Origin: Montifringilla adamsi
Taxonomy: Eukaryota > Chordata > Aves > Passeriformes > Passeridae
DNA length: 64,000 nucleotides
Direction: 5' to 3'
Assembly (NCBI GenBank): GCA_017590115.1
Contig: JAGGNK010008781.1
Coordinates: 1,644,911-1,708,910, forward strand
The translations under genes were made by a program, and so were the position numbers. Shown here piece by piece: positions 1-13,000 of this stretch. Under the pieces are notes generated by a model. The model did no database searches. It was not told where the DNA came from and saw only the letters and a list, made by a program, of their open reading frames with translations. Every line of letters begins with the position of its first letter. Position 1 is the first letter of the stretch.

Positions 1-137
1 CATTTAGCTTTAACCTCTTTGTAGCTAATAGAAGGTGAAGATAAATACTCTCCTGATGCTTGTCAAAACACAGGCTGGAGATCAATAGACGGGGAATGCT
101 GGAAGCAATCGGTGCCTTTGTAAAACAAAACCAGAAT

Positions 138-196
138 AGGGATGGAACTGGGTGACCCTGAAAGGTCCTTTCCAGCCCAAACCATTCCCTGATTTT
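138..196 (+). mobile_element. CR1 LINE 3'-end scrap
   Basis: Resembles the final stretch of avian CR1 elements (a run ending in an aaggtcctttccagccc core and an aaccattccctgat tail), sense on the plus strand. Very short and diverged. Confidence 0.55.
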
Positions 197-3100
197 ACAA
201 CTATTCTCACCAACAGCACTGTTATCCTACACCAGCCAAAACTTAACTCCCTTTGAGTCTACAGAAGAGGGAACAAAACTGGAAAAGGGATTTTTTGGTT
301 TTTTTTAGCAGATTCCTCATTAGCAACGTGAACCTCCTCACATTAGTGATGTATATACCTTAATAGGCTATTGTAAATTAATTACCAGTCCTGGAGATGA
401 TGGTTTTTTTCCAAGGGACATTATCCTTTCAGCTGGAATCTCAGGCTGAATGCTGATAATCCTCTTGAACTTTGCAAAACCACTTGTCAAAAGTAGCAGG
501 GCGAGAATTCGTTAAGGTCTTCTAATTAAGAGGTACAAGGCCCAATTAAGCTCTCACTAATGTGCTGCCCAGCCCAGTGAAACAAGGGCGTGCTGAGGAT
601 TTTCCCACCCCCTCCAGGGCTGGTTCCTCACTTGAGTTCATCCCCAGCTGCTGCTTTGGGAGAATTTCTCGGTGAGAAATCGTGTGGACAGCTGGAGCCC
701 TGCACTGATGCTTTGGGACACCTCGTTGTTCTGCAGCTGGAATGGTTGTGGACTCCCTGAGAGCATCCCAGAGCTGCTCCCCTCTCCTGGGGGTGACACA
801 GAGCATGCAGAGCAGAATGCTCAGGCTGATGTTGATTATTTCATTATTGGGACCTAAAGAAGCCCCAAATTCCCAGCAAGGGAAATGTGTGTGCTCCCCT
901 CAGCCCCCAGGCTGCCACCCTTCACAGCAACTCCCACCCTGCTTTTATTCCTGGGAGAACACAGCTTGGGACACGGAGCTTCCTCTTTCTACCGAAAAAT
1001 GTAGAAGAAAATGAAGTTACATCTTGTTGCTCTCCAAGACCTGGTTATAAATGAGCTAAAAATTCCCTTCCTCTTGAAAGGAGGACGTACCAAGCATCTC
1101 AGATTTGTCCTGTTGTGCAAGATCCAGGCAGCAGACTGGCACCTCAGGAAAGCCCTCCCAAGCTGAGCCATGTCAGGGGAGGAATTGCTCGGTGCAGAAC
1201 TCCAGAGGGCACCTGCAGGAATTGCATAGCCTTTTTCTACTGAAACATCTCTGCTCAGGCTCTCAGAGGTGGCCCAGAGCATTCCCCACAAACTCCAATC
1301 TCCCCCAGCCCAGAACCCTGCAGCTCTGTCTCAACTCTCACACCCTGGCACTCCTTCCTCCTGCATTTTAAACCCAATTTTAATGCCCATTTAGCTGTGT
1401 GAGTGACTGCTCAGCTCATAAATGAAATACTTTTAAATATGTATGCACTAAACTGAAAGACAATAATGGCCCCGGGGAAGTTGCATTCCATCAGGCAATT
1501 ACCTGTGTTTTTAAAATCGCTGTGGAAGTAATCCACACAACCCATTTCTCTTGCACATAACAATAAACAATTTTATCAGCTGTGCCCTGCTTGGGCTGCT
1601 GTGTACCAGCTCATTTTATTTCCTGGAGAACCACCACTAACCAGGGAAATTAATTGAAATCATAAGGCAGCGGGAGGGGGAAGTACCTGCTCTAACAGGA
1701 GCTGACAAAAGCACATTTCTAAGAGGGGAGTGATAAAACCACATCCCCCCAGGGCAAATGGGCTGATTCCATCCCAGAATTCAGGAGTCCCTCCCAAAAT
1801 CTGCTCCCAGCCTGGAGTTCCTCTGCTCTAATTGATGCTGCTGAACATTTAAGTCAGAGCTTAAAGCCATTATCCAGAGCCAGCTCTATTTGCATGCCAC
1901 ACATCCCACTGAAATCTGCACATGGAGCTTTCCAGGCAAAACACTGTGAACCTCAAATTATAAATAGGCAACAGGAAAAAAAAAAAAAAAAGGAAAAGGG
2001 CTATGCACTCAAGGTACAGCAGCCCTAAGGCACCCATCCAGTGTTTCTGGGTAAAATTGTAATTTTTAGGGCAATACAGAAGGAAATCTGTATTTTTTGT
2101 TTGTAACTCCTGGCTGGGAAAAGCTTTGCAAGGTCTGACAATTACAAGAGATCATATTGTATCCATTAATGAAACTTTCTCCAGTGTTTCCAGCATTATA
2201 AAGGGTTAGAAAAAGCAGCCTCTAGGCGGTGTATATGTTCTTAATGTATCTGTGCTTCTAAACTATCTTTAATTAATGAAAAAACCCAAAATTACTTATT
2301 AATAAGATTCTTCTGTGGGCTTTGTAAACCTCAGACATTTTGCATGAATTAAAGAACAATATAATGAAGTTTTAATGAATACAAAGTCACAGTTAATGTA
2401 AAATTTATATATAGCAAGCCAGAAGGGGAAGGAATTTAAAAGTACTTTTAATCATAGGTTATTGGCAGCTTGGATAGCTCCTTTTTATATTTTTCTAATG
2501 GGTGCTTGGTATTTTTATTATCACTCCAGCATGGCCTGACTTGGTACAGCACAGAAAGTTTTGGGCTAAGCTGGACTTGGATTAAACCCATTAAAATCAG
2601 AAACAAACTAAACTAAAAAGGATTTCATGACAACCACTCAAAAGGAAAATAAAGACAGCAACAGATGAGAGATGTAATATATAATTATTATATATAAAGA
2701 ATTGATTCCTTTTAATTAACTCTTTATCAACGCTGAATGCATCCAACACAATTGTCAGTACAATAATATTTCAGCCACAAAATTCAAATAGTGCAGGAGA
2801 CACTGAATGCCAGAGGGTTGGTACAACTACTGCAGCTGTTTTTTATGAAAAACAAAACACTTTAGTGCTTCCATTTCACTGTTTCAGTAAGCTCAGTTTT
2901 TTAATGACAGCATTTTTCCCTTTATAAACCGGAGGGTTACAGACCTAGAAAAGGGATCTCTCACTTTCAACGTGACATTTAGTAAAAAAAAGTTACAAAA
3001 CCCATCAGCTTTTAATAAAGAAACACCCTGGAATTCCTCAGCCAGGCTTCAAGCCATAAAAGAACTTCAACCAAGGAAGCAAAATGTCTTCTTCAGATGT

Positions 3101-3360
3101 AATTATGTTAATCCACAGTAATGTCAGCAAATTCCATGGAAATAACCTGGAGTTACCCGGGAATGAGGAGGAGGGAATGCTCCCTTCACCTTCTGAGCCC
3201 CCAGAAGTCTCTCAGCCAAGAGCTTAAAATAATGAGAAGGCTACAGCACAAAATGAAGCAGCAATTGCCCTCAAAGGTACCATGAGATATTTCAAGAAAT
3301 GATTCCGAGTCAAACGGGTTCAGTGCATTATGATTTGGCTTTATAAAAACACCTTAATGC

Positions 3361-3562
3361 ACACTACACTGAGAACACTTGCATGGTTCAGGGCAAGGGG
3401 TTAAAATCACCGTGTGCTCCCTTACAGGGGACAAACACAGGGAGTGAAAAATATTGCTAAAACACTACACTGAGAACACTTGCATGGTTCAGGGCAAGGG
3501 GTTAAAATCACCGTGTGCTCCCTTACAGGGGACAAACACAGGGATTGAAAAATGTTGCTAAA
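3361..3562. repeat. 101-bp tandem duplication, two copies
   Basis: Positions 3361-3461 and 3462-3562 match with only about two substitutions (ggagtg/ggattg and aatatt/aatgtt). A recent head-to-tail duplication in the AACS 3' flank or distal UTR. Confidence 0.9.
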
Positions 3563-3947
3563 AATCCAGTTTAAAAAAAGAAAAAAAAAAGCAAGCATTT
3601 TATGAAAGAAATATTCTGTCTGCAACTATTGGTGCTCCCATTTGATGGGCTGCTGATGTAAATCTAACCAGAAAAGATGCACTCATATAGATAAAAATCA
3701 AAACAGGCAGGTTTCTCCTTCCAGGCTGGAAAAAACTCCAAAATATATGGCATATTTAACCAATAAAAGGGAGCTAAGCTTTACCCAAGCCTTTCATAAT
3801 GCACTTCATGAAATATTTTCCTTTTAAAAGAACCACTGGTATTAAATAGAGCTTTTTCTTTACATACAGTATTGGTATATACAAAACAAATACAGAACAA
3901 AGACACAAAGAAAAAAAAAAACAAAAAAACAATCCAACAAAGTGACT

Positions 3948-4085
3948 TTAATAGTCTTGAAGCTCAGGAATATTTTGGTAGAGGTCCAAAGCCTCTGGGT
4001 TTGAGAAAGCTCCCCGCTGCTCAACTTCTTTCCCTGCAATTATTTGCTTCACAGCTACTTCCACTTTCTTCCCATTTACTGTATA
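3948..4085 (-). CDS. AACS: AACS exon 18 (last exon, stop codon)
   Basis: Encodes [20 protein letters not shown] followed by VEQRGAF and a C-terminus ending IPELQDY, then TAA at 3948-3950. NGKKVEV holds the lysine of the adenylation half-reaction. 45 residues, phase 0 in. The acceptor follows a short pyrimidine tract ending ttttcag. Confidence 0.97.
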   Translation of the reverse strand, partial: YTVNGKKVEVAVKQIIAGKEVEQRGAFSNPEALDLYQNIPELQDY

Positions 4086-7000
4086 CTGAAAAACAAAACC
4101 AGCAAAGATAAAATTACTTTTTTTTTTTCATGCAGTGGTTTTATGAAGATATTCACGAAACCCCCCACCAATTCCAGAACTCTATCAAAATTTAGCAGAA
4201 TGCCTTCTCTTCTGTTACACTTGAAGCACTTTCTTTTGAAAAATCACTTGAAGAGTAGGTAGAATTCAAAGAGTTTGTGTCAGTTTATTACTCCTACTGG
4301 CAATTCTGTGAGAACATGATCAAGCTCCAATATAAAACAACAAAACCACGGTATAAACACTAAAAATATTTGATTTTTATGTTCTGACACATCCAATGTT
4401 CAAACAGTTGTGAATTTTTTAAAGGTAGGCTCAAAAAACAAAGCCCAACTGCACTGGGCTTTGGAAGAAGAAAAGCAGGATTTTTTTTATCTGAATTGGA
4501 CAGTTTTTCTAAAAGGGTGAAGTGAAACTGAGCTTAAGTGGTCCTCTACAGTTAAACATTTCAAACAAACCACAACAAATAAAATAAACTGGAACCAACA
4601 GAGGCTTCAGCTCCACTTGTGAATCCCTCAAATTCTATTACATTGTGTGACTCAAAGGAGGATTAAAACCCTGATTCTTCTCTGAAGATCAGAGCTGCAA
4701 TTCCTGACCCAGAAGGAGGATGTGCTCCAGTGTGAACAGGAGCAGCCTAGGCCTAGCTTGGGTGATCTCTGCTTTTAGAGGCACCAAGGCTTTCTGAGCC
4801 CCTTCCTGGTGCTGGTGCCACTGAGATTTTGGGGGTGGCAGCTCTGAAAAGCTGACACACAAACCCCTCCTCGATGTTCCTGCCTGCTCTGGGAACAGGA
4901 CCCCAGAGCCTTCCTGCTCCATCTGGGGGAGGAAGCCAGGCTGGTCCTGGCCTCCAAAGGCACTGAACCTCCTGAGTGAGCTCCAGGCACCACATTTATC
5001 ACTGCAGATCATTCAGAACAGGAGGAATAACCCTCAGCACACCCTCACAATATTGTCTGGATACAAAAAAAACCCCAACTTTTCCTTATTAGATCTGCTG
5101 AAGTCATGTGTAACCCTACCCCTCCTGAGCCACCTTCATCTCTTCTCAACAATCAGCAGCCCAATTTTCACACATGCCCAGAAACCACAACAGCTCAGTG
5201 GCCTGCAAGGGAGCTGCTCTCTTTAAGAAAAGATAAGGCTGTTCAAGGTAAATTAGTTTACTTTAATCAGTAAAGCCTGTGCATGATGACCAGAATGTTT
5301 ATTTGGTCAGGACAGAACTAGACAGCTTCACACTATGTTTTAAATACTAAATATCCTACTAAAAGCATGTTCTGTGCTGCTAAATCACCTCACACAGCTG
5401 TACTGTTTCTACCACAACAGTGTCAGGATCAGTTTGTGTTTTCAGATGAGGAGTCAAGCACATTTCCAAAAGTAGCAGAAAAGAGACAGTTTCCCTTCCT
5501 TCCAAGCAAAACTCTTAAAGAAAGATGAGAGACAGCTTTGATCACTTCAGATTTACCTGAAAGGTAATTAAAAATCACTCAACTCAGTCAATGTGTGAGC
5601 TAATTAATGATCTAAGCAGGCTCTCCTGAGGGGCAGGCCATCCCAAGCACCTCCCTGCTGTACACTCAGGTGATCCACACAGTTCACAAGTTCAACACTC
5701 CACACAGAAGCTGAGCTGCAGCCCAGAAAATGGGAACTTCAGGGAATTTTACACTCATGCAAAGACATTTTGAGCCAGGGACTCAAAATCTCCCAGCAGC
5801 ACCCTGAAACAAAATGAACTCAAGAGATCAGGACCAGATCCCTCTGTGGAGCACACAGTGTTGCTGAGCCCTACAGCACTTCCACATGGAAAGTTATCCT
5901 GCAGGAAAGGGGTTCCAGGTTCAAGGGATGGCTCTGAAGTCTCAAGTCTTTTGTCTGGACACACTCAAGTCTATGTACAAATGGAGTGGGGAAAACCACA
6001 CTCTGCACCCCCATTCTGCTGCTCAGAGACATGAAAGATCAGAGAGGGCTGTAAACCAGATATTCCAACTAAAGAGTTCACACAAAGAGCTCCAGCAGAA
6101 CAGCTTCAGCAGACTGAGCACGAAGAACCTTCAGCTGCACACATTTCTCCCCCTGAACAAGCACAACAATTTCATTTTAATTACTGTTACAGTTAAGACA
6201 GTGATAGAGCTCCATTTAAGTGGCTAAACAGATGTGAAAGTGAAATGGTTTACAAGATGATCATCTGAATTTGCTGAGTGCTCTCAGCCTTCCTAAGAAA
6301 GTCACTCATAACAGGAAAACAAAAACAAAATATGCTTATGGATAGCCAGAAAAGCTAAAGTTAAATGACCTTTTTAATATTTTCTCTTAAGAGGTTTAAG
6401 AACACACTATTGAGAAAAAGCAACCCATTTAAAAAACAAAAACCACGCTTAGCTGAAGAGGAGATGAAAAGATGTTGCTAGGCAACACAGCCAAACTATT
6501 TATAAAGCTCGAATACACTTTTGAGATGCTAAAATTTCCACGTACGTGGGTTTGAAGAGCAGTGACAACTGCTCCCTTAATTACTATTCAAGGTGACAAA
6601 GAAAACAGCAGGCAGCCTTTTCCCTGACATACCGGGATGCCTTTGGTTTCCAGGATGAGGCTGGGGACGTGCCTGGCGGAGAGCGCCACGCGGATGGCGT
6701 CCTGGATGCGCTTCACCAGGCTGCGGCTGAAGGCGTGGCTGGAGGCCATCTTCAGGAACAGGATCACCCTCTCCTCGCCGTCCTTGTTGTACTGGGGGAC
6801 GCACAGGCTGTCAGACACCTCCTCGAAGGCTTCCACTGCAAAGGGAATCTTGGTTAGAGCTGGGTGTTGTATTTGCGGGGTGTCCCGATGAAGGGAGGAA
6901 CGATGAAGCTGACTCTGTGTTCTTAGAAGGATAATTGATTATTTTATACTATACTATATTAAAGAATACTAAACTCAACTATACTAAAGAATACAGAAAA

Positions 7001-10000
7001 GATACTTACAGAGGACTAAAAACATAATAATGAAAACTCATGACTCTCCGGAGTCCCAACACAGCTTGGCCATGATTGGCCAATGAGTCAAAACAATTCC
7101 CATGAAACCAATGAAACCATCTCCAAACACATTCCACACGTGAGCACAACACAGGAGAAGCGAATGAGATAAGAATTTGTTTTCCTTTTTCTCTGAGGCT
7201 TCTCAGTTTCCCAGGAGAAAATCCTGGGCAAAGGGATTTTTCCAGAAAATGACTGCCACAGCTGGGCTTTGTGGAGCGTTCTGGATGCGCGGTTTTGGTT
7301 ATTATGGGACAGAAACATCGCCTCCCCTGCGTGGGCAAAGGGAAACAGGCACCCTCTGCCTGGGTGAGGCTTCACTCTGCCTGCTCTGGAGTTTTAGCTC
7401 TTATGTGAAAATCCAGGTTTAAGGACCACTGAGGTCCGTAACAGAAGTTTACTGTTACTTTTGGGACAGAAAGTTTTACCCAAAATCGTTTTCTTTCCCC
7501 ACTGCAGCACACACAGGAGACAAAGTCCTGGTGACACAAGAACAAGGAGGCAGCAGGGCCCTGAGTCTCAGATTAGCACCTCTGCAGGGACAGTTTCCCC
7601 TCCTGTCACAACAGTCTTTGAAATACAAAGCACAAGCTCAAGAACTACTTCTAATTATAAGGAAAGGCACAATAAAAACAGTGTCAAGAGCTTGCCTTGA
7701 GGGGAAGAAGAAAAGCCTGACAGGTTAGGGGAAAAAGAAAAAACCTGCTCCATAAAATGTTGCTTTTGTATATCCCAATGAGTCACCTCCCACCCTACAG
7801 ATACTTCAGGAAAGCAACCAGTTTCAATTCTACAAAATCAAATTTTACTGATACTATTGTACTCTGTACTGTCTCATTTGAAAAACAGCAAGTTTTTTCT
7901 TAATCCTTCTAAACAGCTTTTTAATGCTTAAATTTCAGATTTAATGCAACAATGTCATAGCTGGAAGAGGTGGAAAGTTGATTTCATACCTATGTTATAG
8001 ATTTCAGAACTTCCAAATCTTACTCCATTTGGATTTAATGTACCATCACTGAAAAATCAGAAAGAAAACAAAGAAACATTAAAGTGTGATTACAGCTTGA
8101 TCAAGAGGAAAAATTGATGCAATTAAGCAAGTCTCGCTAATGAAAGCAAAACCACATTAGAAACAGAATTTTAAGAGAATTTGAGTCAAAAAGACACTTT
8201 ACTCATTAGAATGAATCTGTACAGAGAACAGCAACATTATTAATTCACTCAATTTTGTTTCAAACAGCAGCTTTGAAATGCAAACAGTAAATTCAGCCTC
8301 AGTTGTGATCCTGAATGTCTGTGATCACTGACGCAGGCACTACTTAATACCTGCCCTTCTGTAAGGAAGTTTTGCTGTAAAACAAGGTGGTGGCAAAGCC
8401 AAGACCACAAAAGTCCCCCAATTCAGCACCTTGAATGTGCTGCACTCTCAATCCAGACTCCTGGGACCACTATGAACCATAGAACACAAAACCATGTCCA
8501 GTCTTGTGTTCATGAATACCAAAGTGAACCTCGAAGTGAGCTCCCTTCCCTCAAATCCAGCTGCTCTGATTCATTTAAGGGGTGAAATCCACACTATGAG
8601 ACTAAATAAAATTAACATGAAGCTAACAAGGCTGGGAGAATCATGTGCATTTTACTCCTAGGTGAAGAGTTCAGATTTTAACACTTGTTTCCTCCAAGCA
8701 CTCCCACCAGAACACCGTACCTGCGACCCAGCATGACAATTCCTCCAGTCTTGGGGTTAATTTTGCAGTAATCACCGTGGGCCCAGACACCTGGTGGGGA
8801 ATGGCAAAGGTTAAGCAGGATTTCCTCATCCAGTCACATTGTGTAACTCAGCTGGCATGAACTGAGTGAAATACACAGAAATACAGCTGATATTCTCCCC
8901 CAAGCCAGGGTAACAGCACTGAGCTACACCAAAAATCCCCACCACAGTGACTGTAAGGACCAGCACACCCAGGAGCAGCTCAGAAATCAGGGTCAGACCC
9001 CAGGTTATCATCTGATGGCTTCTTTGCATGATTACACAGCACTCCTTACAAAAGCAGCTGCTCTGAACACCTCGTTTTGAATTACTGGAAGCATCTTCCA
9101 CAGAAGTAACAACATTCCCACCTCCATTCATTGTCTTTCTTGATCCCTTTTTTTCATTATGCACAATTCTGTACAAGAAGCTTTCTGGGCTTGTGTAACA
9201 GGTATCAACAATTCTCTAGAGAGCTTTTGTGCTTACTGTTCTTTGTCTTAATGCAAAATCAGGTTTGACTTTTCAGTATTATTTAAGTTTGATACTGCCA
9301 CAGCAGCCTGCCAAAACCAGAAGTACAATAATTCAAGTTTTTCTGAGGAGAAACACCAACCTCAATTATTTGCAGATAAGATCATTTTCCCACTTAATTG
9401 TTACCATCTCAAGCCTATTTACAAGGAAAGACAGAAAAGGGGTCCAGACACAACCTCAATGATTTCAGCCTTAAAACTGTCACACAGATTATTTTCTTTT
9501 CTATTTTCTGCTGTCAGGCTTACATGCAGCCTGCAACTTTCACATTCCTCCATTTTCCTGTGTCATTATCTCCTGCTGCACATCCTGACTTTTCCTGTGA
9601 ATTCACTCTGTACTGTTGCTATTTATTAAAAAAAAAAAAAGTTTCTACACCCCAAAAAAAACAGCTGGAGATCCTGCTCTTCAAAAATTCCTGGGCACCA
9701 GGGGTTTTGGCATTGCTGTGCCACATCAGGAAGAGCCCTGGATGAGCAGAGCCCTCCAAAATTACTAAGAAAAGCCTCTGGTGCACTTCACCCTGTATAA
9801 GGCTAAGGCTGCATGTCTGAGGCAGCGTGTATTTAATATACATTTAATCCTCATGCTAATGAGGCAGCGGGTCAGCACTTTTCCCTTGGGACTGACTCCT
9901 CCAGGCAGGCAGGAGCAGCCTGGCAGAGTGCAGCACTCACTAACAGCTGATTGCTGCCTGCCCTGTGCAGCCCTCCCAGCTGTGCCAAGCACTCTGTGCC

Positions 10001-13000
10001 TGCACTGCAGCCTGGGGCAGGCAGAGCAGCAGCCAAACTGGATTGGAGCTTTGCAGAGAGCCTCACTGCTTTTATTTGGATCTCTAGTCACAAAAAAGCA
10101 CGAGAAAACAGAGTGAGGTGTTATGAAATGTCATAGCCCACCCTGGAAACTGGGACTCAAAGCTGCACCTGTGGCTGTCACAGGGCAGCAGCAAATAAAC
10201 CTGTGCCTGCAGTCTGCACCCTCCAAAGGCCTTCATGACATACCTGGGAATTTGGAAAAATAAGCCTTTCTGTATTTGCTTCCATTCTCATCATTCCAGA
10301 AGTGTGTGGGCTGGCAGGGAATGGGCTTGGTGCAAACCAGCTCTCCACTTTCACCCCAAACTGGCTTTCCTGTTGACAAAAAAAGAGGTGTTTTCCACAT
10401 TTCCCTTCTGTAAATAACAGAGTAACAAAGCAAAGAGCATCTACACTTACTACTTGTTGTTAAAGTTAAGATCACCTCACTACTGTATTTTCACAGTATT
10501 CTGGATCACAGTTACCTTCATCATTCCATGCTTCCACAGCCATTCCAAGATTTCTAGCCTGAATTTCTCCTTTGTAAACAGGAACTGTAACATTGTGACC
10601 CATGAAACATGAAATTATATCTGTTCCACCTACAATAAAAGAAATCCATTTAGAATATACAATATTTTTTGGAAAAAGCCAACCTGAAAACTACATAGGA
10701 ACACTGGAACAGCCAACTGCCAACCTTTGCCAAAGGCTTCTGATCCACACTGAGCAGCATGGAACAAACAGCATTATCTAGCATGTTGTGACTTTTATTA
10801 AAAGGTTTTCTTCCTTACTTTATATATCTTATTATATGTGTATGCCTTTCATGCAGAGCTATCCCTTAAGGCATAACTTTTCTCCTTTCAACAGTCTCTT
10901 TAATCTCATTTAAGGAAATTGCCATTTATAGGAGAGAGAAAACAAACAAGGCCTGCTTTACAGACTTCAGATATTTACAGAATTACTTAGAAATGTTTTC
11001 TGGTTTGTTTTCATTAGTTTAAAGTAACCAGTCAAGCTATTCCACTGCACATTTACTTAGCTTTTATACCTTATCAGCATGGGAGGAGGGGAGCCAGGCC
11101 TCCAGGATGAACAGTTATCTTAAGAAAAATAGATACTGTCAAAGTGCTTACTTAACTGGAATATTTATAGTCTTCCTAGGACTTTATGGAAGAGAATTAA
11201 GACACAAATCAATCATGTTATCTTTTCTCAAAAATAGGCTTTGCATTTGAGCCTATTAATGTCTGTAGTAGCAAGTTCTAGATTCAGCACTACTCTTACT
11301 GAGCCCAGAGTCTGAGATAACTTCAGGAGCAGAACAGTTACATTTTAAAAATCAAACTGAGTTAAAAAGCTCTTTGAAAAAGTCAGTCCTGGTTACAAAG
11401 CAAAATGAGGAGTGCTGTGGTGGGCCTTACATGAGCAGAAGTTGCCTCAGCCAGCATTGCTCACAACAAACTGCACAGCATGGGGGGCTTGATATTTCTC
11501 AAATTATATAATCCACAAAAAAAAAATCCATCTGCAGTGCCAATTACTTGGCACAAAAGAACTGAAATGGGAACTCTCCAAGAGGTATTTTCTGCTAAAG
11601 TCAGCTATATGCAGAACAGTATGTTCTGTAGGTTAATAGACTCCTTGCTTGATCTCACCCTGCCACCCCTAAGGACAGCCAGTCAAAATAAATGATCATA
11701 CTTAAAATCCAAAACATCCACCAAAAACACTTTGGAGTGCCTGAGTTTCATTATGGCACAGTGAATTATGCAGAAAAACCTCAGCACTAAAGAGACAGCT
11801 CATTCCAGTTTAACTATAACCAATCCCAAATGATCCAAAGCTTCCCAAACAAGCAGGAAGGAGCTGCAGAGGCAATCAGAGAATTCCTGAGATGCTGCAG
11901 CATAAAAGCCTCACCTGAAATGGATCCCAGGAGGACACTGCTTTTTATGTGTTTGTAGACATACTCATAGCTTTGAGATTTGAGAGGTGATCCTGTAGAC
12001 AGGATAGTGTGGAGTGTTTGGAGATTGTGTGTTTCACCTTAAAAAGGAGAAAAGCAACACAGGTTAAGGCAGAATTTTTCCAAATGTTTGGAACTGTTTG
12101 CCACTACAATCCAGAAGAATTACATAAAGGGCTGAGACAAGACAGGGAGCCAGAACCAGGAGAGGAAAGGTAGGAGGGAGGACAGAAGGGATTCACCAGC
12201 TTTTTGAAGCTTACATGGTTTTAAATTTTTCTCTTCTAGCACAGCCAGCCACTTTGCACCCGTTCCAAGGATGGTGATCCTAGAGGGAAAAGAAGTTTAC
12301 ATGTTTTGCATATTTAAATATGCTAAGATTTTAAAGACCTGCAATTCCCACTGCAGTGAGCAGAGGCTGTTACACACTCTGTACGTGGATTAGACAAACA
12401 ATGCAGCCTCTCAGAGCTTCCCAAGTGCAAGGCACATCCTTTTGAACTATCAAAATCAGTCAGATCAAATGTCATCTCTGCAGCTTTGAAACTTTATCTC
12501 TATCTTTAAATATTAAGCAAAGCTTTCCCATCTCACCAAGACATTCACTTACATTTACAGGAATTTGTAACTGCAGAACACTCCAAAGACATCACAAAAT
12601 GTTAGCATGTTTACTTTATTAATGGGCCATAATTTTCCAAGGGTGCCTTGGTACAGTCTTACACAGGAAAACTTTGCCATTTCAGGGCACACTTTGACAA
12701 AAATTACTTTACTCTGGGACAGCAACCAGTGATTTTCTGGAGATACCTGTTCAGCTTCCAGGGGTGAAAGCCAAAATGAACAGAAAACTTGGCCCAACTG
12801 AACAACTCCATCCTGCCCTTGCAAAGGGTATTTAGAGCTGCTCAATACAATAGAATTAAAACCTGGTTTCTGCTGATTCATTTTACATTACAGCAACAAA
12901 TTCACTCAAGAAAATGCAGAGCTAGGTGAGGATAAGGGACACAGCACAGAGCATGGACAATACCAACACCAGCAGAGCTTAAATAAGATCCTGCTAGGCT

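Larger units (their letters stand above)
1..3947 (-). other. AACS 3' UTR and downstream flank
   Basis: AT-rich sequence with no recognisable exon. The proximal part should be AACS 3' UTR. Minus-strand ATTAAA sites occur at 3011-3016, 2900-2905 and 2711-2716 and AATAAA at 2514-2519, so the 3' end probably lies between about 2500 and 3000, but none can be chosen from sequence alone. The distal 2 kb shows only a CR1 scrap near the left edge and an A-tract at about 1976-1992. Confidence 0.4.

Noticed and set aside
8826..9176. 116-codon minus-strand frame with a hydrophobic segment
   Set aside because: Inside AACS intron 14, with no splice context, promoter or recognisable family.
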